A stretch of 64,000 bases of DNA from an uncultured Erythrobacter sp. (lineage in GTDB: Bacteria; Pseudomonadota; Alphaproteobacteria; Sphingomonadales; Sphingomonadaceae): positions 496,001 through 560,000 of the forward strand of contig NZ_CANMZM010000002.1 of assembly GCF_947502395.1 (NCBI RefSeq). Reading direction: 5' to 3'. The notes under the pieces are model-generated. The model was not told the origin of the DNA. It did no database searches and saw only the letters and a list, made by a program, of their open reading frames with translations. This document shows positions 27,003-35,149 of the stretch, one piece after another. Both the position numbers and the translations under genes were made by a program. Each line of letters begins with the position of its first letter. Within the stretch, counting starts at the first letter, position 1.

Positions 27003-28316
27003 ATGTCATTGTGCATTAGCCGCACAATTGCGTGCTGTTTGTTGTTGAGCATCGGTGTGCTGGTGGTTTCAAGACCTGTTATGGCGCATGATGCGTATGG
27101 CCCGGAACGCGGCCTCGTGGAGACACCGGACCCACAGCAAACTGGGTCTGCATCTTCTGAAAATGCCTCTCTGCCTCTTGTCTCCGAACAAGAGTCATCT
27201 CCCGCTCCAACTCGGCCAGATCCGTTTGATATCGAAATAGTTGCCTCGCAATTCCTCGATGCTCCAGTCGCAGGCGATGCCGCGAATACGCTGCGATATG
27301 GTGGCCGTGTCGACGGTTATGTGCGCGTTAACGGAAGCGCTATCGGCGCGTCTTCCAAACTGACACTAAACCTGCGCCCAGAGTTTCGCTGGGGAGAAGA
27401 TTCGAACGGCGTTATCGGTCTGATTCCTAGCAATACCGCTCTTTTCCGTGGTGAGGGCCGAGGTCGGGTCGATCTTTCGGCCAGCCTTGAATACAAATGG
27501 GACAGCGGAGCCACATTTGAGCTGGGCAAACTCAACCTGCTCGATGTGGCTAGAAAAACGCCCCTCAAGGCGAGCAATGGGCATTTTGGCTTCCAAAACC
27601 TCGGTATTGCCTTTCCCCCTTCAGCCATCGCTCCCAACACAATTACAGGCGCAGCATTAACCGTGCCCACCCAAAAGGTGATTTACCGCCTTTGGGTTTT
27701 TGATGTGGACTCGCAGTATCGGCGCAGCGGCTTGGAAGATCCGTTTGAAAATGGAGTTGGATTTCTTGCCGCGGCTACGCGCATCGCCAATATTGGCGGC
27801 AACCCGGGATTTTACACTTTTGCGCTTGTTGGTTCGAACAGAGATGATTTTGCGCGCGACATACTACCTTCCCCGCTCTTCCCACCGCCACCGCCTGTTG
27901 GAACATTTGGGGACGAAAGCGGCGAGCTTGCTTTGCAGCTTTCGGGTTATCAGTATGTCAAGCGCTACCCTGAAGCAAAGGGCAAGGGCTGGGGCATCAT
28001 TGCGCGTTTCCATGCGACCATGGGTGATCCGACCTTCCTCGATTTTTCAGGTTACTTCGGAGTTACTGGGAACCCGCGTTTCCGTCCGCAAGACCGGTTT
28101 GGCCTCGCCTACTTTCAATACTCGCTCACCAATGAATTGATCGACGATATCGCGTTCCGGCTGACGCTGGAGGATGAGCGAGGAGTGGAGGCCTTCTATA
28201 CCTATCAGTTCGACGACCGGTTTGGCCTGACTGCCAATATACAGGTGGTCGACAGCACCATCGCCGCTCGCAGCACCGGCGTACTCGCTGGATTGCGATT
28301 GACGAGCGTCTTCTGA
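27003..28316 (+). CDS. OprB-like outer-membrane porin
   Basis: A 437-residue exported protein with a signal peptide (ACCLLLSIGVLVVSRPVMA). A 50-residue polar, Ser/Pro-rich linker comes before a beta-barrel with many alternating aromatic strands. Features such as LSASLEYKWDSGATFELGKLN, GYQYVKRYPEAKGKGWGIIARF, GNPRFRPQDRFGLAYFQY and the terminal ...GLRLTSVF (C-terminal Phe) match carbohydrate-selective OprB-type porins. Substrate is not determinable. AGAGAGGG and TAGG precede the ATG. It is followed 43 bp later by another exported protein. Confidence 0.82.
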   Translation: MSLCISRTIACCLLLSIGVLVVSRPVMAHDAYGPERGLVETPDPQQTGSASSENASLPLVSEQESSPAPTRPDPFDIEIVASQFLDAPVAGDAANTLRYGGRVDGYVRVNGSAIGASSKLTLNLRPEFRWGEDSNGVIGLIPSNTALFRGEGRGRVDLSASLEYKWDSGATFELGKLNLLDVARKTPLKASNGHFGFQNLGIAFPPSAIAPNTITGAALTVPTQKVIYRLWVFDVDSQYRRSGLEDPFENGVGFLAAATRIANIGGNPGFYTFALVGSNRDDFARDILPSPLFPPPPPVGTFGDESGELALQLSGYQYVKRYPEAKGKGWGIIARFHATMGDPTFLDFSGYFGVTGNPRFRPQDRFGLAYFQYSLTNELIDDIAFRLTLEDERGVEAFYTYQFDDRFGLTANIQVVDSTIAARSTGVLAGLRLTSVF

Positions 28317-28359
28317 ACCGGCTTTCGCTTTTGCGAAGACCGCGTGTTAGAATTGAAAA

Positions 28360-29055
28360 ATGCCTCTCAAACCCCTCATATCGCTTTTCGCCTTGGCGCT
28401 GCCTCTCACCGCTGTTGCTCAAGAGCAGGCGCACGAACCGAGCGAAGAGAACGCCGAGCAATCCCAATTCGTCGGACGCTATGATGGCAGCAGCATGGAA
28501 ACGGCCATGGGCATGGTTGTACGCCCGGACGGGTCCTTCCAGTGGGGTTTGTCAGTGGGCTCCCTTGATCTGCGCGCAAAAGGGACTTGGTATGAACAAG
28601 GAGGCATGATCGCCTTCACAAGCGATCCGAAGCCGGTTGCTCCAGAATTCGTTTGGTCGGGGATCGAGGAAACGGGCGACGGGCCGTTCTTGCGGATCAA
28701 TTGGGCGGGAACTGAAGATCCCTTCACCTATGCTGACGTGCGAGGCCTGTGTGCCAATGGCGATCTGATCAACACAGCGTTGTCCAAAGGTGTTTGGTCC
28801 CCGGATGAGAGCTGCGACAAGGTGGTGGCGATCGAGTTTTATCTCAGCAGCTATCAAGTGCTCTCGGCACCTTTCGAACTTGTCGGCGAACGCAAAGTGA
28901 ACGAAAGACAAACCATTCAAATTGAGTTTCATCGCAACGATCTTGGCTTGGCTGATTTCGATGGCGTCACGGGTGTTTTGCAAGAAGGCAAACTCCGCCT
29001 TGAAAGCAGCCTTGGGGCGATGACATTGCGCAAGTTACCGCCTCCGGCCGAGTAA
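28360..29055 (+). CDS. Exported protein of unknown function
   Basis: A 231-residue protein with a clear signal peptide (MPLKPLISLFALALPLTAVA, cleavage near AQEQ). The mature part is beta-rich and begins with an acidic linker, then QFVGRYDGSSMETAMGMVV and GSLDLRAKGTWYEQGGMIAFT, reminiscent of small lipocalin-like or sandwich folds. Two cysteines (RGLCANGD, ESCDKV) could form a disulfide. No family recognised. It follows the porin by 43 bp on the same strand and converges on the DksA-like gene with a 1-bp gap. Confidence 0.65.
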   Translation: MPLKPLISLFALALPLTAVAQEQAHEPSEENAEQSQFVGRYDGSSMETAMGMVVRPDGSFQWGLSVGSLDLRAKGTWYEQGGMIAFTSDPKPVAPEFVWSGIEETGDGPFLRINWAGTEDPFTYADVRGLCANGDLINTALSKGVWSPDESCDKVVAIEFYLSSYQVLSAPFELVGERKVNERQTIQIEFHRNDLGLADFDGVTGVLQEGKLRLESSLGAMTLRKLPPPAE

Positions 29056-29056
29056 C

Positions 29057-29383
29057 TCATGCCGCGCATTTGATGCAAGTGGGAATACTCGGATCGTGGT
29101 GCAGGCGCGCTTCGGCGATTTCTTCACCGCAACCAAGGCAATAGCCCCATTCGCCTTCGTCAAGCCGTTCGAGCGCCGCCTTGATCCTCAAGCCCTCCGC
29201 TGCGCGACGTCGCTCGGTCGCCTGAGCCATGGCCTGTTGCTGGAGTGCATCCATCCGACTGAGGCGGCCCACACTATCCTGTTGCAGCTCCACCGTATCG
29301 CGCGAATCGGCATTGGCTGCGTCTTCCTTTGTGAGTTCGGCTCTGCGTGCGAGCAAAACCTGGCGGGCTTCATCCTCGGTCAT
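29057..29383 (-). CDS. DksA/TraR-type zinc-finger protein
   Basis: A 108-residue protein starting MTEDEARQVLLARRAEL, with a helical coiled-coil-like first part and a C-terminal four-cysteine zinc finger: Cys82 and Cys85 (YCLGCGEEI), Cys103 and Cys106 (PTCIKC). This is the short DksA-like form, likely binding RNA polymerase through its secondary channel, though its response partner is unknown. The frame runs upstream inside ung; the ATG at 29383 is chosen because it overlaps the ung stop as ATGA and matches the family start. Confidence 0.85.
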   Translation of the reverse strand: MTEDEARQVLLARRAELTKEDAANADSRDTVELQQDSVGRLSRMDALQQQAMAQATERRRAAEGLRIKAALERLDEGEWGYCLGCGEEIAEARLHHDPSIPTCIKCAA

Positions 29384-30066
29384 AGCGCCCAGTCTATACT
29401 GCCGCGCCCTTGAGCTTCCAAAAAAGCATTCGCCTGACTGAACGGCTTCGAACCAAAAAATCCACGGTGCGCGGACAAAGGAGAGGGATGAGGAGAGGTG
29501 AGCACCAGATGGTGGCTCGCTTCCCCTAGTCCCTTGACCCGAGCGGCCTTTTTCGCCGCGTGACTGCCCCACAATACAAAGACGGTCGCCTGCCCGCCCG
29601 CAACAACCGCTTCGACACAGGCATCGGTGATCGCGTCCCAGCCCCTCCCCGCATGGCTGCCCGCCTGTCCTGCTTCGACCGTCAACGTGTTGTTGAGCAG
29701 CAGAACTCCCTGCCTTGCCCAAGGTGTCAGATTGCCCGTTTCCGGGCGAGGAATGCCAAGGTCATTCTCCAACTCTTTGAAGATATTGACCAAAGACGGC
29801 GGCTGCTTGACCCCGTCTTGAACCGAAAAACTCAGCCCATGCGCCTGACCGGGCCCATGGTAGGGGTCTTGCCCAAGGATCACGACTTTCACTTTTTCAA
29901 GGGACGTCGCCTCCAGCGCCGCAAGCCGCGTGCCGCGAGGGGGATAAATCTCTTTGCCGGCTTTCTCTTCGGCGACAAGCCAACCGCCCAACTTCCGCGC
30001 TTCGGCACTGCCGAGCGCCGGTTCGAGCGCCACGCGCCAGCTATTGGGGATTTGATCGCTTGCCAT
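29380..30066 (-). CDS. ung: Uracil-DNA glycosylase
   Basis: A 228-residue family 1 glycosylase that removes uracil from DNA. The water-activating motif GQDPYHGPGQAHGLSFS has Asp67 and His70; the second motif HPSPLSAHRGF starts at His193. Length and motif spacing are normal. The ATG at 30066 is preferred; an in-frame upstream start at 30096 adds ten unmatched residues. The stop overlaps the DksA-like start by ATGA. The divergent RNase D-like gene starts 103 bp away. Confidence 0.95.
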   Translation of the reverse strand: MASDQIPNSWRVALEPALGSAEARKLGGWLVAEEKAGKEIYPPRGTRLAALEATSLEKVKVVILGQDPYHGPGQAHGLSFSVQDGVKQPPSLVNIFKELENDLGIPRPETGNLTPWARQGVLLLNNTLTVEAGQAGSHAGRGWDAITDACVEAVVAGGQATVFVLWGSHAAKKAARVKGLGEASHHLVLTSPHPSPLSAHRGFFGSKPFSQANAFLEAQGRGSIDWAL

Positions 30067-30168
30067 GGGACCCAGGCTACACTTGGGGAGGCCCAACTAG
30101 CGAGCCGCCAGCTGCGCGCTATCCCCCTCTTTCCCTTCATATCAATGTGGCGTAATGGCCTGTCTCAT

Positions 30169-30804
30169 ATGACAGTTCATTTTCACGAAGAAGACCTGCC
30201 CGATGGCGTGCTTGAGGGCACCAGCGATCTGGCCGTCGACACAGAGACCATGGGTCTCATCACCCACCGCGACCGGCTTTGCGTCGTCCAGATCTCTGAT
30301 GGATCGGGCGATGAGCATCTCGTGCGCTTCTCGCCGGGGAGCGATTATGAAGCCCCCAATCTGACCCGCATCCTGGCTGATGAAACCCGCGTCAAGCTCT
30401 ACCATTTCGGACGCTTCGATCTGGCGGCGATCCAGTACTATCTGGGGGTAACAGCAGGTCCGGTATTCTGCACCAAGATTGCGAGCAAGATGGTACGCAC
30501 CTACACTGACCGCCACGGCCTCAAGAACCTCACGGAGGAATTGCTCGGAGAGAGCCTCTCCAAACAGCAACAATCCTCCGATTGGGGCGGCCCGGTACTA
30601 AACGATGCGCAGCGCGATTATGCCGCATCTGACGTGCGGTTCCTTCACCGACTTCGAGACGAACTGGTAGTGCGCTTGGAGCGCGAAGGACGGATGGACA
30701 TCGCACAAGCCTGTTTTGACTTTCTCCCGACCAGAGCCGCGCTCGACATCGCCGGATGGGATGGGCGTGACATATTCAGCCACAATGAAGGTTACTATAA
30801 GTAA
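30169..30804 (+). CDS. RNase D-like 3'-5' exonuclease
   Basis: A 211-residue protein with the DEDDy exonuclease fold: LAVDTETMGL (first Asp-Glu), YHFGRFDLAAIQ (second Asp) and DAQRDYAASDVRFL (Tyr and last Asp). It lacks the C-terminal HRDC domains of full RNase D, as is common for the short alphaproteobacterial form. The start MTVHFHEEDLPDG at 30169 is the family start; the frame is open back to 29560 only because it runs antisense to ung. lptC starts 12 bp after the stop, so the two may be co-expressed. Confidence 0.88.
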   Translation: MTVHFHEEDLPDGVLEGTSDLAVDTETMGLITHRDRLCVVQISDGSGDEHLVRFSPGSDYEAPNLTRILADETRVKLYHFGRFDLAAIQYYLGVTAGPVFCTKIASKMVRTYTDRHGLKNLTEELLGESLSKQQQSSDWGGPVLNDAQRDYAASDVRFLHRLRDELVVRLEREGRMDIAQACFDFLPTRAALDIAGWDGRDIFSHNEGYYK

Positions 30805-30816
30805 GCCTAACCCATC

Positions 30817-31482
30817 ATGGTGATCAAACGCCGCATCGAAACCCAGCGCGCCAAGGCGCTGCGCAGCAAGAGACAGGATTTTGCAGCCCCCGGCGGCAGT
30901 CACGACCAGCTCGTTGGCTTTCTTGCACGCGCCTTGCCGATGGGTGTGGGCGTGCTCGCGGCACTAATGATAATCACGCCCTTGTCGCCGCGCGGGGAGG
31001 TCAGCTTTCTGCTCGACCGTACGCAAGTATCGGTGATTGATGAGCGTCTTAGCGTAGACAACGCCATGTATCGCGGACGTGATGACAGTGGTCGTCCTTT
31101 CTCGATCACGGCAGGCGAAGCGGTCCAACGATCAAGCGCAGAGGGCAAAGTGCGGATGGACGATCTGCTCGCTCAGATCTTGCTCGAAGATGGTCCGGCG
31201 CGCCTCTCTGCCAAAGGTGGGATTTATGACATCAACGAAGAAGTGGTGGATGTGACGGGCACCATGCGCGTTCGCACTGCCGATGGTTATGCGATCAGCG
31301 CAAGCGGTGTCTCCTTCGATCTTGAGACCCGCACAATGACGGGATCCAATGGGGTCGAAGGCACAGTTCCAGCGGGCGATTTTTCTGCCGATTCGATGCG
31401 CGGCGATCTGGATGCACGCACAATCTCGCTTGATGGCAATGCCAGGCTCACTATGGTGCCTGGCAAATTGAGGGTGCCGTGA
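30817..31482 (+). CDS. lptC: LPS export protein LptC
   Basis: A 221-residue bitopic inner-membrane protein of the LPS transport bridge. It has a basic N-terminus, one membrane helix (about 33-56, LVGFLARALPMGVGVLAALM) and a periplasmic beta-jellyroll (GIYDINEEVVDVTGTMRVRTADGY region). It receives LPS from LptB2FG and passes it to LptA. lptA overlaps its stop by one base (TGATG). Unlike in many proteobacteria, lptB does not follow lptA here. Confidence 0.87.
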   Translation: MVIKRRIETQRAKALRSKRQDFAAPGGSHDQLVGFLARALPMGVGVLAALMIITPLSPRGEVSFLLDRTQVSVIDERLSVDNAMYRGRDDSGRPFSITAGEAVQRSSAEGKVRMDDLLAQILLEDGPARLSAKGGIYDINEEVVDVTGTMRVRTADGYAISASGVSFDLETRTMTGSNGVEGTVPAGDFSADSMRGDLDARTISLDGNARLTMVPGKLRVP

Positions 31483-32042
31483 TGGAGCGCAAATTGTCCA
31501 AGAAATTCGGTAAGATCGCTTTGAGTTGGGCCGCGGGTGGCATGGCTTTGGGCGCAGTGCTCGCAGGCGGCATGGCACTGCACGCGCAGACCATCGCCTC
31601 GCACAATACGCGTGCACCGGTTTCCTTTGACGCAGGCACCATCGATTTCGACGACCGCGCCAATCGCGTGGTGCTAAGCGGAGGGGTTATCGTCAATCAG
31701 GCAGGGCTTACTGTGCGCTCCAACCGCATGCTCGCGACTTACACCGATGACGGCTCACTCGATGTGCAACGCATCACTGCTAATGGCGGGGTTGTAGTGA
31801 CCAGAGGCAATGAACGGGCCTCAGGCGATGTTGCGGTCTATGACTTTGGACGCCGGATTATCACCATGGCGGGTGACGTTTCCTTGAGCCGTGGCGGCGA
31901 TACCCTCAATGGAGGTCGCTTGGTGATCGATTTGACCAGCGGGCTATCGACAATCGATGGCCGCGGAACTGGAAGAAACACCCCCGGTGAAGAAAACTCT
32001 GAAGGCCGTGTCACCGGTACCTTCACTGTCCCGCAAGACTAA
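31482..32042 (+). CDS. lptA: LPS transport periplasmic protein LptA (OstA-like)
   Basis: A 186-residue protein with an N-terminal signal or anchor segment (ALSWAAGGMALGAVLAGGMALHA) and a beta-jellyroll OstA domain: PVSFDAGTIDFDDRANRVVL, VTRGNERASGDVAVYDF, ISL-like repeats and GGRLVIDLTSG. It forms the periplasmic bridge that carries LPS to LptD. The ATG at 31482 overlaps the lptC stop; a GTG one codon earlier is possible. The gene after it is a convergent sugar transferase, so the usual lptB partner is elsewhere. Confidence 0.88.
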   Translation: MERKLSKKFGKIALSWAAGGMALGAVLAGGMALHAQTIASHNTRAPVSFDAGTIDFDDRANRVVLSGGVIVNQAGLTVRSNRMLATYTDDGSLDVQRITANGGVVVTRGNERASGDVAVYDFGRRIITMAGDVSLSRGGDTLNGGRLVIDLTSGLSTIDGRGTGRNTPGEENSEGRVTGTFTVPQD

Positions 32043-32077
32043 CGCTCAACCGAAAACCGGCCTCACCGTCGTCCTGG

Positions 32078-33481
32078 CTAGTAGGCATTCACATGGCGCA
32101 GAACCAAGACGGTCTTTAGGACGATCTCGATATCGCGGCGCAGTGACCAGCCTGAGATATACTCAAGGTCCGACTGCAAACGCTCGGTAAGATCCGATTC
32201 TCTCTCTGTTGCACCACGGTGCCCACGCACCTGTGCAAGGCCCGTGAGGCCCGGTTTCAGGCAATGCCTGCGCCAATATTGCGCGTCGACTTCCCAGAAA
32301 AACTTGTTGTTGGCCCGGCTCCCCAATGCGTGCGGCCGCGGACCCACAATCGACATATCGCCTTTGAGCACATTGATCAGCTGGGGCAGCTCATCGATGC
32401 TGGTCTTCCGAATTAAGTCACCAATGCGGGTGACCCGATTGTCCTCACGGCACGTGGAGCACGCGCCCTCTGAGTCGCCTTTCTCGGCCTTCATCGAGCG
32501 GAATTTGAGCATGTTGAAGAACGTGTTGCCCCGACCCATGCGACGCTGGACGAAAAGCACCGGCCCACCGTCATCGAGCTTTATAAGCAGCGCGATCAAG
32601 AGCAGTAGTGGCGACAATATCAGCACTGCGCCTCCTGCCACGGTCATATCAAACATGCGCTTCAAAATGCGCGAACGCAGTTTCAGCGGTCCAATGGACA
32701 CGATCTGAGTTGTACGATCCTGCGTCTCATAGCGACGTATACCAAGAGCGCCCAATTCATGCGAAGGCCGACTGACTATCTCTCCATGGACGCCAGCGGA
32801 TTTGAGCAGAAACGCCCACTGCGCTCGCCGCTCTCTTGGGGTGCTGACCACAACTTTGTCTTGATTTTGCAGAAGTTTGCCGAGGCGGTCGAACATGAAA
32901 GGATCGTGGCTGGTCGGGTCAAGACCATAATCCGCTGCTAAGATGGTTTCGCCATTTCCGGCGCTGAAGCTCGGCCCACCGTCATCGATCACCAACTCAT
33001 TCGTGGTCCGCCCATCCCAGAAATGGTCGATAAAGGTCGCCATCACGCGGCGGAACAAGAACAAGCCAAGAACTGCCGAAAGGAGGCCCAAGGTCACCGA
33101 CACCCGCGAGAACTCTGCGTTCGACTTAGTGTAGAATGCCAGAAAGTTTACAAGCGCGGTCGACACAGCAAGCGCCATCAACACGCGTTTGGAAGCGAAT
33201 ATCCAATCCCCCAAGGACCGTCCGCTGTAGCTTCCATTGTAAAGAGCAATGGTAAAGAAAACCGGCAACAGCGCCTGCACGGCGAGCATATTGCGCGGCC
33301 CCCACCATGACCCTTCGTAAATCAATCCGGCAAACGCGAAAGCCAATTGCAGAAGGGCTGCGTCAATAATCATCATCACCAGAATCGCGCGCAAACGGCG
33401 CGTTTCCAGCGATGGCGCGATTGGCCTCGCCAGCTTTTCCGATTGCACTGCATCAAGCAGTACACTGGTCTGTTCATTCAT
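32078..33481 (-). CDS. Polyprenyl-phosphate sugar-1-phosphate transferase (exopolysaccharide initiation)
   Basis: A 467-residue protein of the WbaP/ExoY-type bacterial sugar transferase family. The N-terminal half has about four membrane helices and a CoA-binding-like domain. The C-terminal catalytic domain begins at KRMFDMTVAGGAVLILSPLL and has MGRGNTFFNMLKFRSMK, KTSIDELPQLINVLKGDMSIVGPRP (core DELPQ) and LKPGLTGLAQVRG. It would load the first sugar phosphate onto undecaprenyl phosphate, the lipid recycled by UppP. A cysteine pair (ACSTC) lies in the catalytic loop. It stands alone, convergent with lptCA. Confidence 0.9.
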   Translation of the reverse strand: MNEQTSVLLDAVQSEKLARPIAPSLETRRLRAILVMMIIDAALLQLAFAFAGLIYEGSWWGPRNMLAVQALLPVFFTIALYNGSYSGRSLGDWIFASKRVLMALAVSTALVNFLAFYTKSNAEFSRVSVTLGLLSAVLGLFLFRRVMATFIDHFWDGRTTNELVIDDGGPSFSAGNGETILAADYGLDPTSHDPFMFDRLGKLLQNQDKVVVSTPRERRAQWAFLLKSAGVHGEIVSRPSHELGALGIRRYETQDRTTQIVSIGPLKLRSRILKRMFDMTVAGGAVLILSPLLLLIALLIKLDDGGPVLFVQRRMGRGNTFFNMLKFRSMKAEKGDSEGACSTCREDNRVTRIGDLIRKTSIDELPQLINVLKGDMSIVGPRPHALGSRANNKFFWEVDAQYWRRHCLKPGLTGLAQVRGHRGATERESDLTERLQSDLEYISGWSLRRDIEIVLKTVLVLRHVNAY

Positions 33482-33559
33482 GTCCCAGCGTTTGCCCCCA
33501 CAAACATCCCAGATACGACACCGTTAACAAACGATACCAAGTTTCGCGAAAAAGGGAAT

Positions 33560-33577
33560 TTTTGCGGGTTCGCAAAA
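33560..33577. promoter_or_regulatory. TTTTGCG-N4-CGCAAAA palindrome upstream of the sugar transferase
   Basis: A perfect 7+7 inverted repeat (33560-33566 / 33571-33577) in the 118-bp gap between holA and the sugar transferase, about 80 bases before the transferase ATG. A second short palindrome tttcgcgaaa lies a few bases nearer the gene. It could be an operator, or a weak holA terminator hairpin. Confidence 0.35.
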
Positions 33578-33599
33578 GGACGTCTGTCAAAGAGTGCTA

Positions 33600-34637
33600 C
33601 TATTTCGCCGCAAATCTGGCGATTTGAGACAGGTCCTGAGCCAGCAACAGCTCCGCGGCCTGCGAGTTGGCGAGCAGGCTCTGGTGCAGCGCGGTCAGGC
33701 GCGGGATTAGGCGATCGAGCTTGGCGCGAGGCCAACGGTTAAGCTGTTGACGAATCTCACGTTCTTCTTTCCAAAAAATACCGAGCTGAGCCTTTTCACC
33801 TTTGCCCAGATTGTCAAATGAACCCCGTGTTCCCAGTTTTGCGGTGATCTGCGTCAATTGAGCCGCGCGCCGCTCAATTGCCAATAAGAGGCCCACCGGA
33901 TTGAGCCCCAGCTCCTTCATCCGCTTGAGTTCACCCGGTAATCTCCCAAGCTCCCCGCCAAGGACGGTGTTCACCACGGGGCCAAAGCCGTCATCCTCGG
34001 TAGGAGCGCCTATTTCGGCATATTCTTGCGGCGTAGCGGTCTTGGGCGTTTGCAAGGATGCGTCCAGATAGAGCGCCAGTTTGTCGACTTCGGACTGCGC
34101 CAGACGCACATCGAGGCCTGCCGCGCGAGCGATTCGTTCGGCCATATCGCCCCCGAGTCGCAGCCCTGCCGCATCCGCCATCGCCCTCACAGCGCCAGCG
34201 ACGCTGGGCAAGTCAGGGGGATAGAACATGGTGATGAGAGCATCCGGGCGCTTCTCGAGCAGCTTGGCGGTGCGCGATTTGTCGGTGGCCGATGTAGCAA
34301 CGACGAGAACCGGCGCGGCATCACCCGCCCCCGCATCGCCCGTTTCAATCAGAGCTTTGAGTGCATCGTGAGCCTCATCACCTGTGACGCGGGCGAGGAT
34401 ATGGCGCTTGTCGCCGAAAAGCGATCCTGAGCGCGCCTCGTCACCGAGGAGTGCCGGATCGCGTTTGAGATCGCCGCCGGATAGTTCGATCCTCTCGCCA
34501 GCGTCAGGGAGAGCGGCGATCACTTTGTTGGCGGCTGCCGAAGCGCCTGCCTCATCGGGACCGCAGAAAAAAAAGATCGAGGCTTGGGTTGCCGAACGGG
34601 GGAGCCCCCTTGCGAACTCGGAGTGCTTTGCCTTCAT
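33600..34637 (-). CDS. holA: DNA polymerase III delta subunit
   Basis: A 345-residue clamp-loader subunit. The N-terminal domain begins IFFFCGPDEAGASAAANKVI, followed by RSGSLFGDKRHILARV and VLVVATSATDKSRTAKLL. The C-terminal collar domain has FGPVVNTVLGGELGRLPGELKRMKELG and LTALHQSLLANSQAAELLLAQDL. The start overlaps the lptE stop by ATGA. The order leuS-lptE-holA is widely conserved in proteobacteria and supports all three calls. Confidence 0.9.
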   Translation of the reverse strand: MKAKHSEFARGLPRSATQASIFFFCGPDEAGASAAANKVIAALPDAGERIELSGGDLKRDPALLGDEARSGSLFGDKRHILARVTGDEAHDALKALIETGDAGAGDAAPVLVVATSATDKSRTAKLLEKRPDALITMFYPPDLPSVAGAVRAMADAAGLRLGGDMAERIARAAGLDVRLAQSEVDKLALYLDASLQTPKTATPQEYAEIGAPTEDDGFGPVVNTVLGGELGRLPGELKRMKELGLNPVGLLLAIERRAAQLTQITAKLGTRGSFDNLGKGEKAQLGIFWKEEREIRQQLNRWPRAKLDRLIPRLTALHQSLLANSQAAELLLAQDLSQIARFAAK

Positions 34638-35149
34638 TGGGCGCTAGCGCGCTCACGCTCCCGGAGCGTCAACGCAACCTGCGTCACCATCCGGCTCGCG
34701 ACTTCCTGCGCGAGATTTTCGAGCGCGCGCTGTTCAGCAGCGATCGTGGCGTATTCAGAAGACACCACATCAATACCCGCATCCGAACCAGCGGTGGCAT
34801 CAAGCAGGATCTCGCCAGTGGTGAGATCGACAAGCTGATAGCGTGACCGGAGAATCCGCAGCTCGCGGCTGATCGTATCATCGTTGAGCACACCCAGCGC
34901 CTCAAGCGCATCGTCGAGCCTTACATCGAGACGATACCGGTACCCGCCGACGTCACCAGCGGCCCCCAACCGTTCTTGCAGGGCATTGCGCACCAGCCAA
35001 CCGTCGCGCCCCGGAATGGCGGGAACGTCAATAGCCGCCAAACCCTGTGCAACGCCGCTCGATGCTCCGCCTGAATAGAGCGGCTGCAATCCGCACCCCG
35101 AAAGGGGGAGCCCAAGAGCAAGAGCGATAAAGAGAGAGCGAAGCAGCAT
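34634..35149 (-). CDS. lptE: LPS assembly lipoprotein LptE
   Basis: A 171-residue lipoprotein with signal peptide and lipobox LSGC (Cys19) followed by GLQPLYSGG, the usual LptE opening. The rest (VRNALQERLG, YRLDVRLDDALEALGVLNDDT, RYQLVDLTTGEIL) fits the family that plugs the LptD barrel in the outer membrane. The start overlaps the leuS stop by one base (TGATG) and the stop overlaps holA (ATGA), so the three genes are translationally linked. Confidence 0.88.
   Translation of the reverse strand: MLLRSLFIALALGLPLSGCGLQPLYSGGASSGVAQGLAAIDVPAIPGRDGWLVRNALQERLGAAGDVGGYRYRLDVRLDDALEALGVLNDDTISRELRILRSRYQLVDLTTGEILLDATAGSDAGIDVVSSEYATIAAEQRALENLAQEVASRMVTQVALTLRERERASAQ

Noticed and set aside
29560-30168. 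N-terminal extension of the RNase D-like frame
   Set aside because: These codons are antisense to ung; the exonuclease family begins at MTVHFHEEDL.
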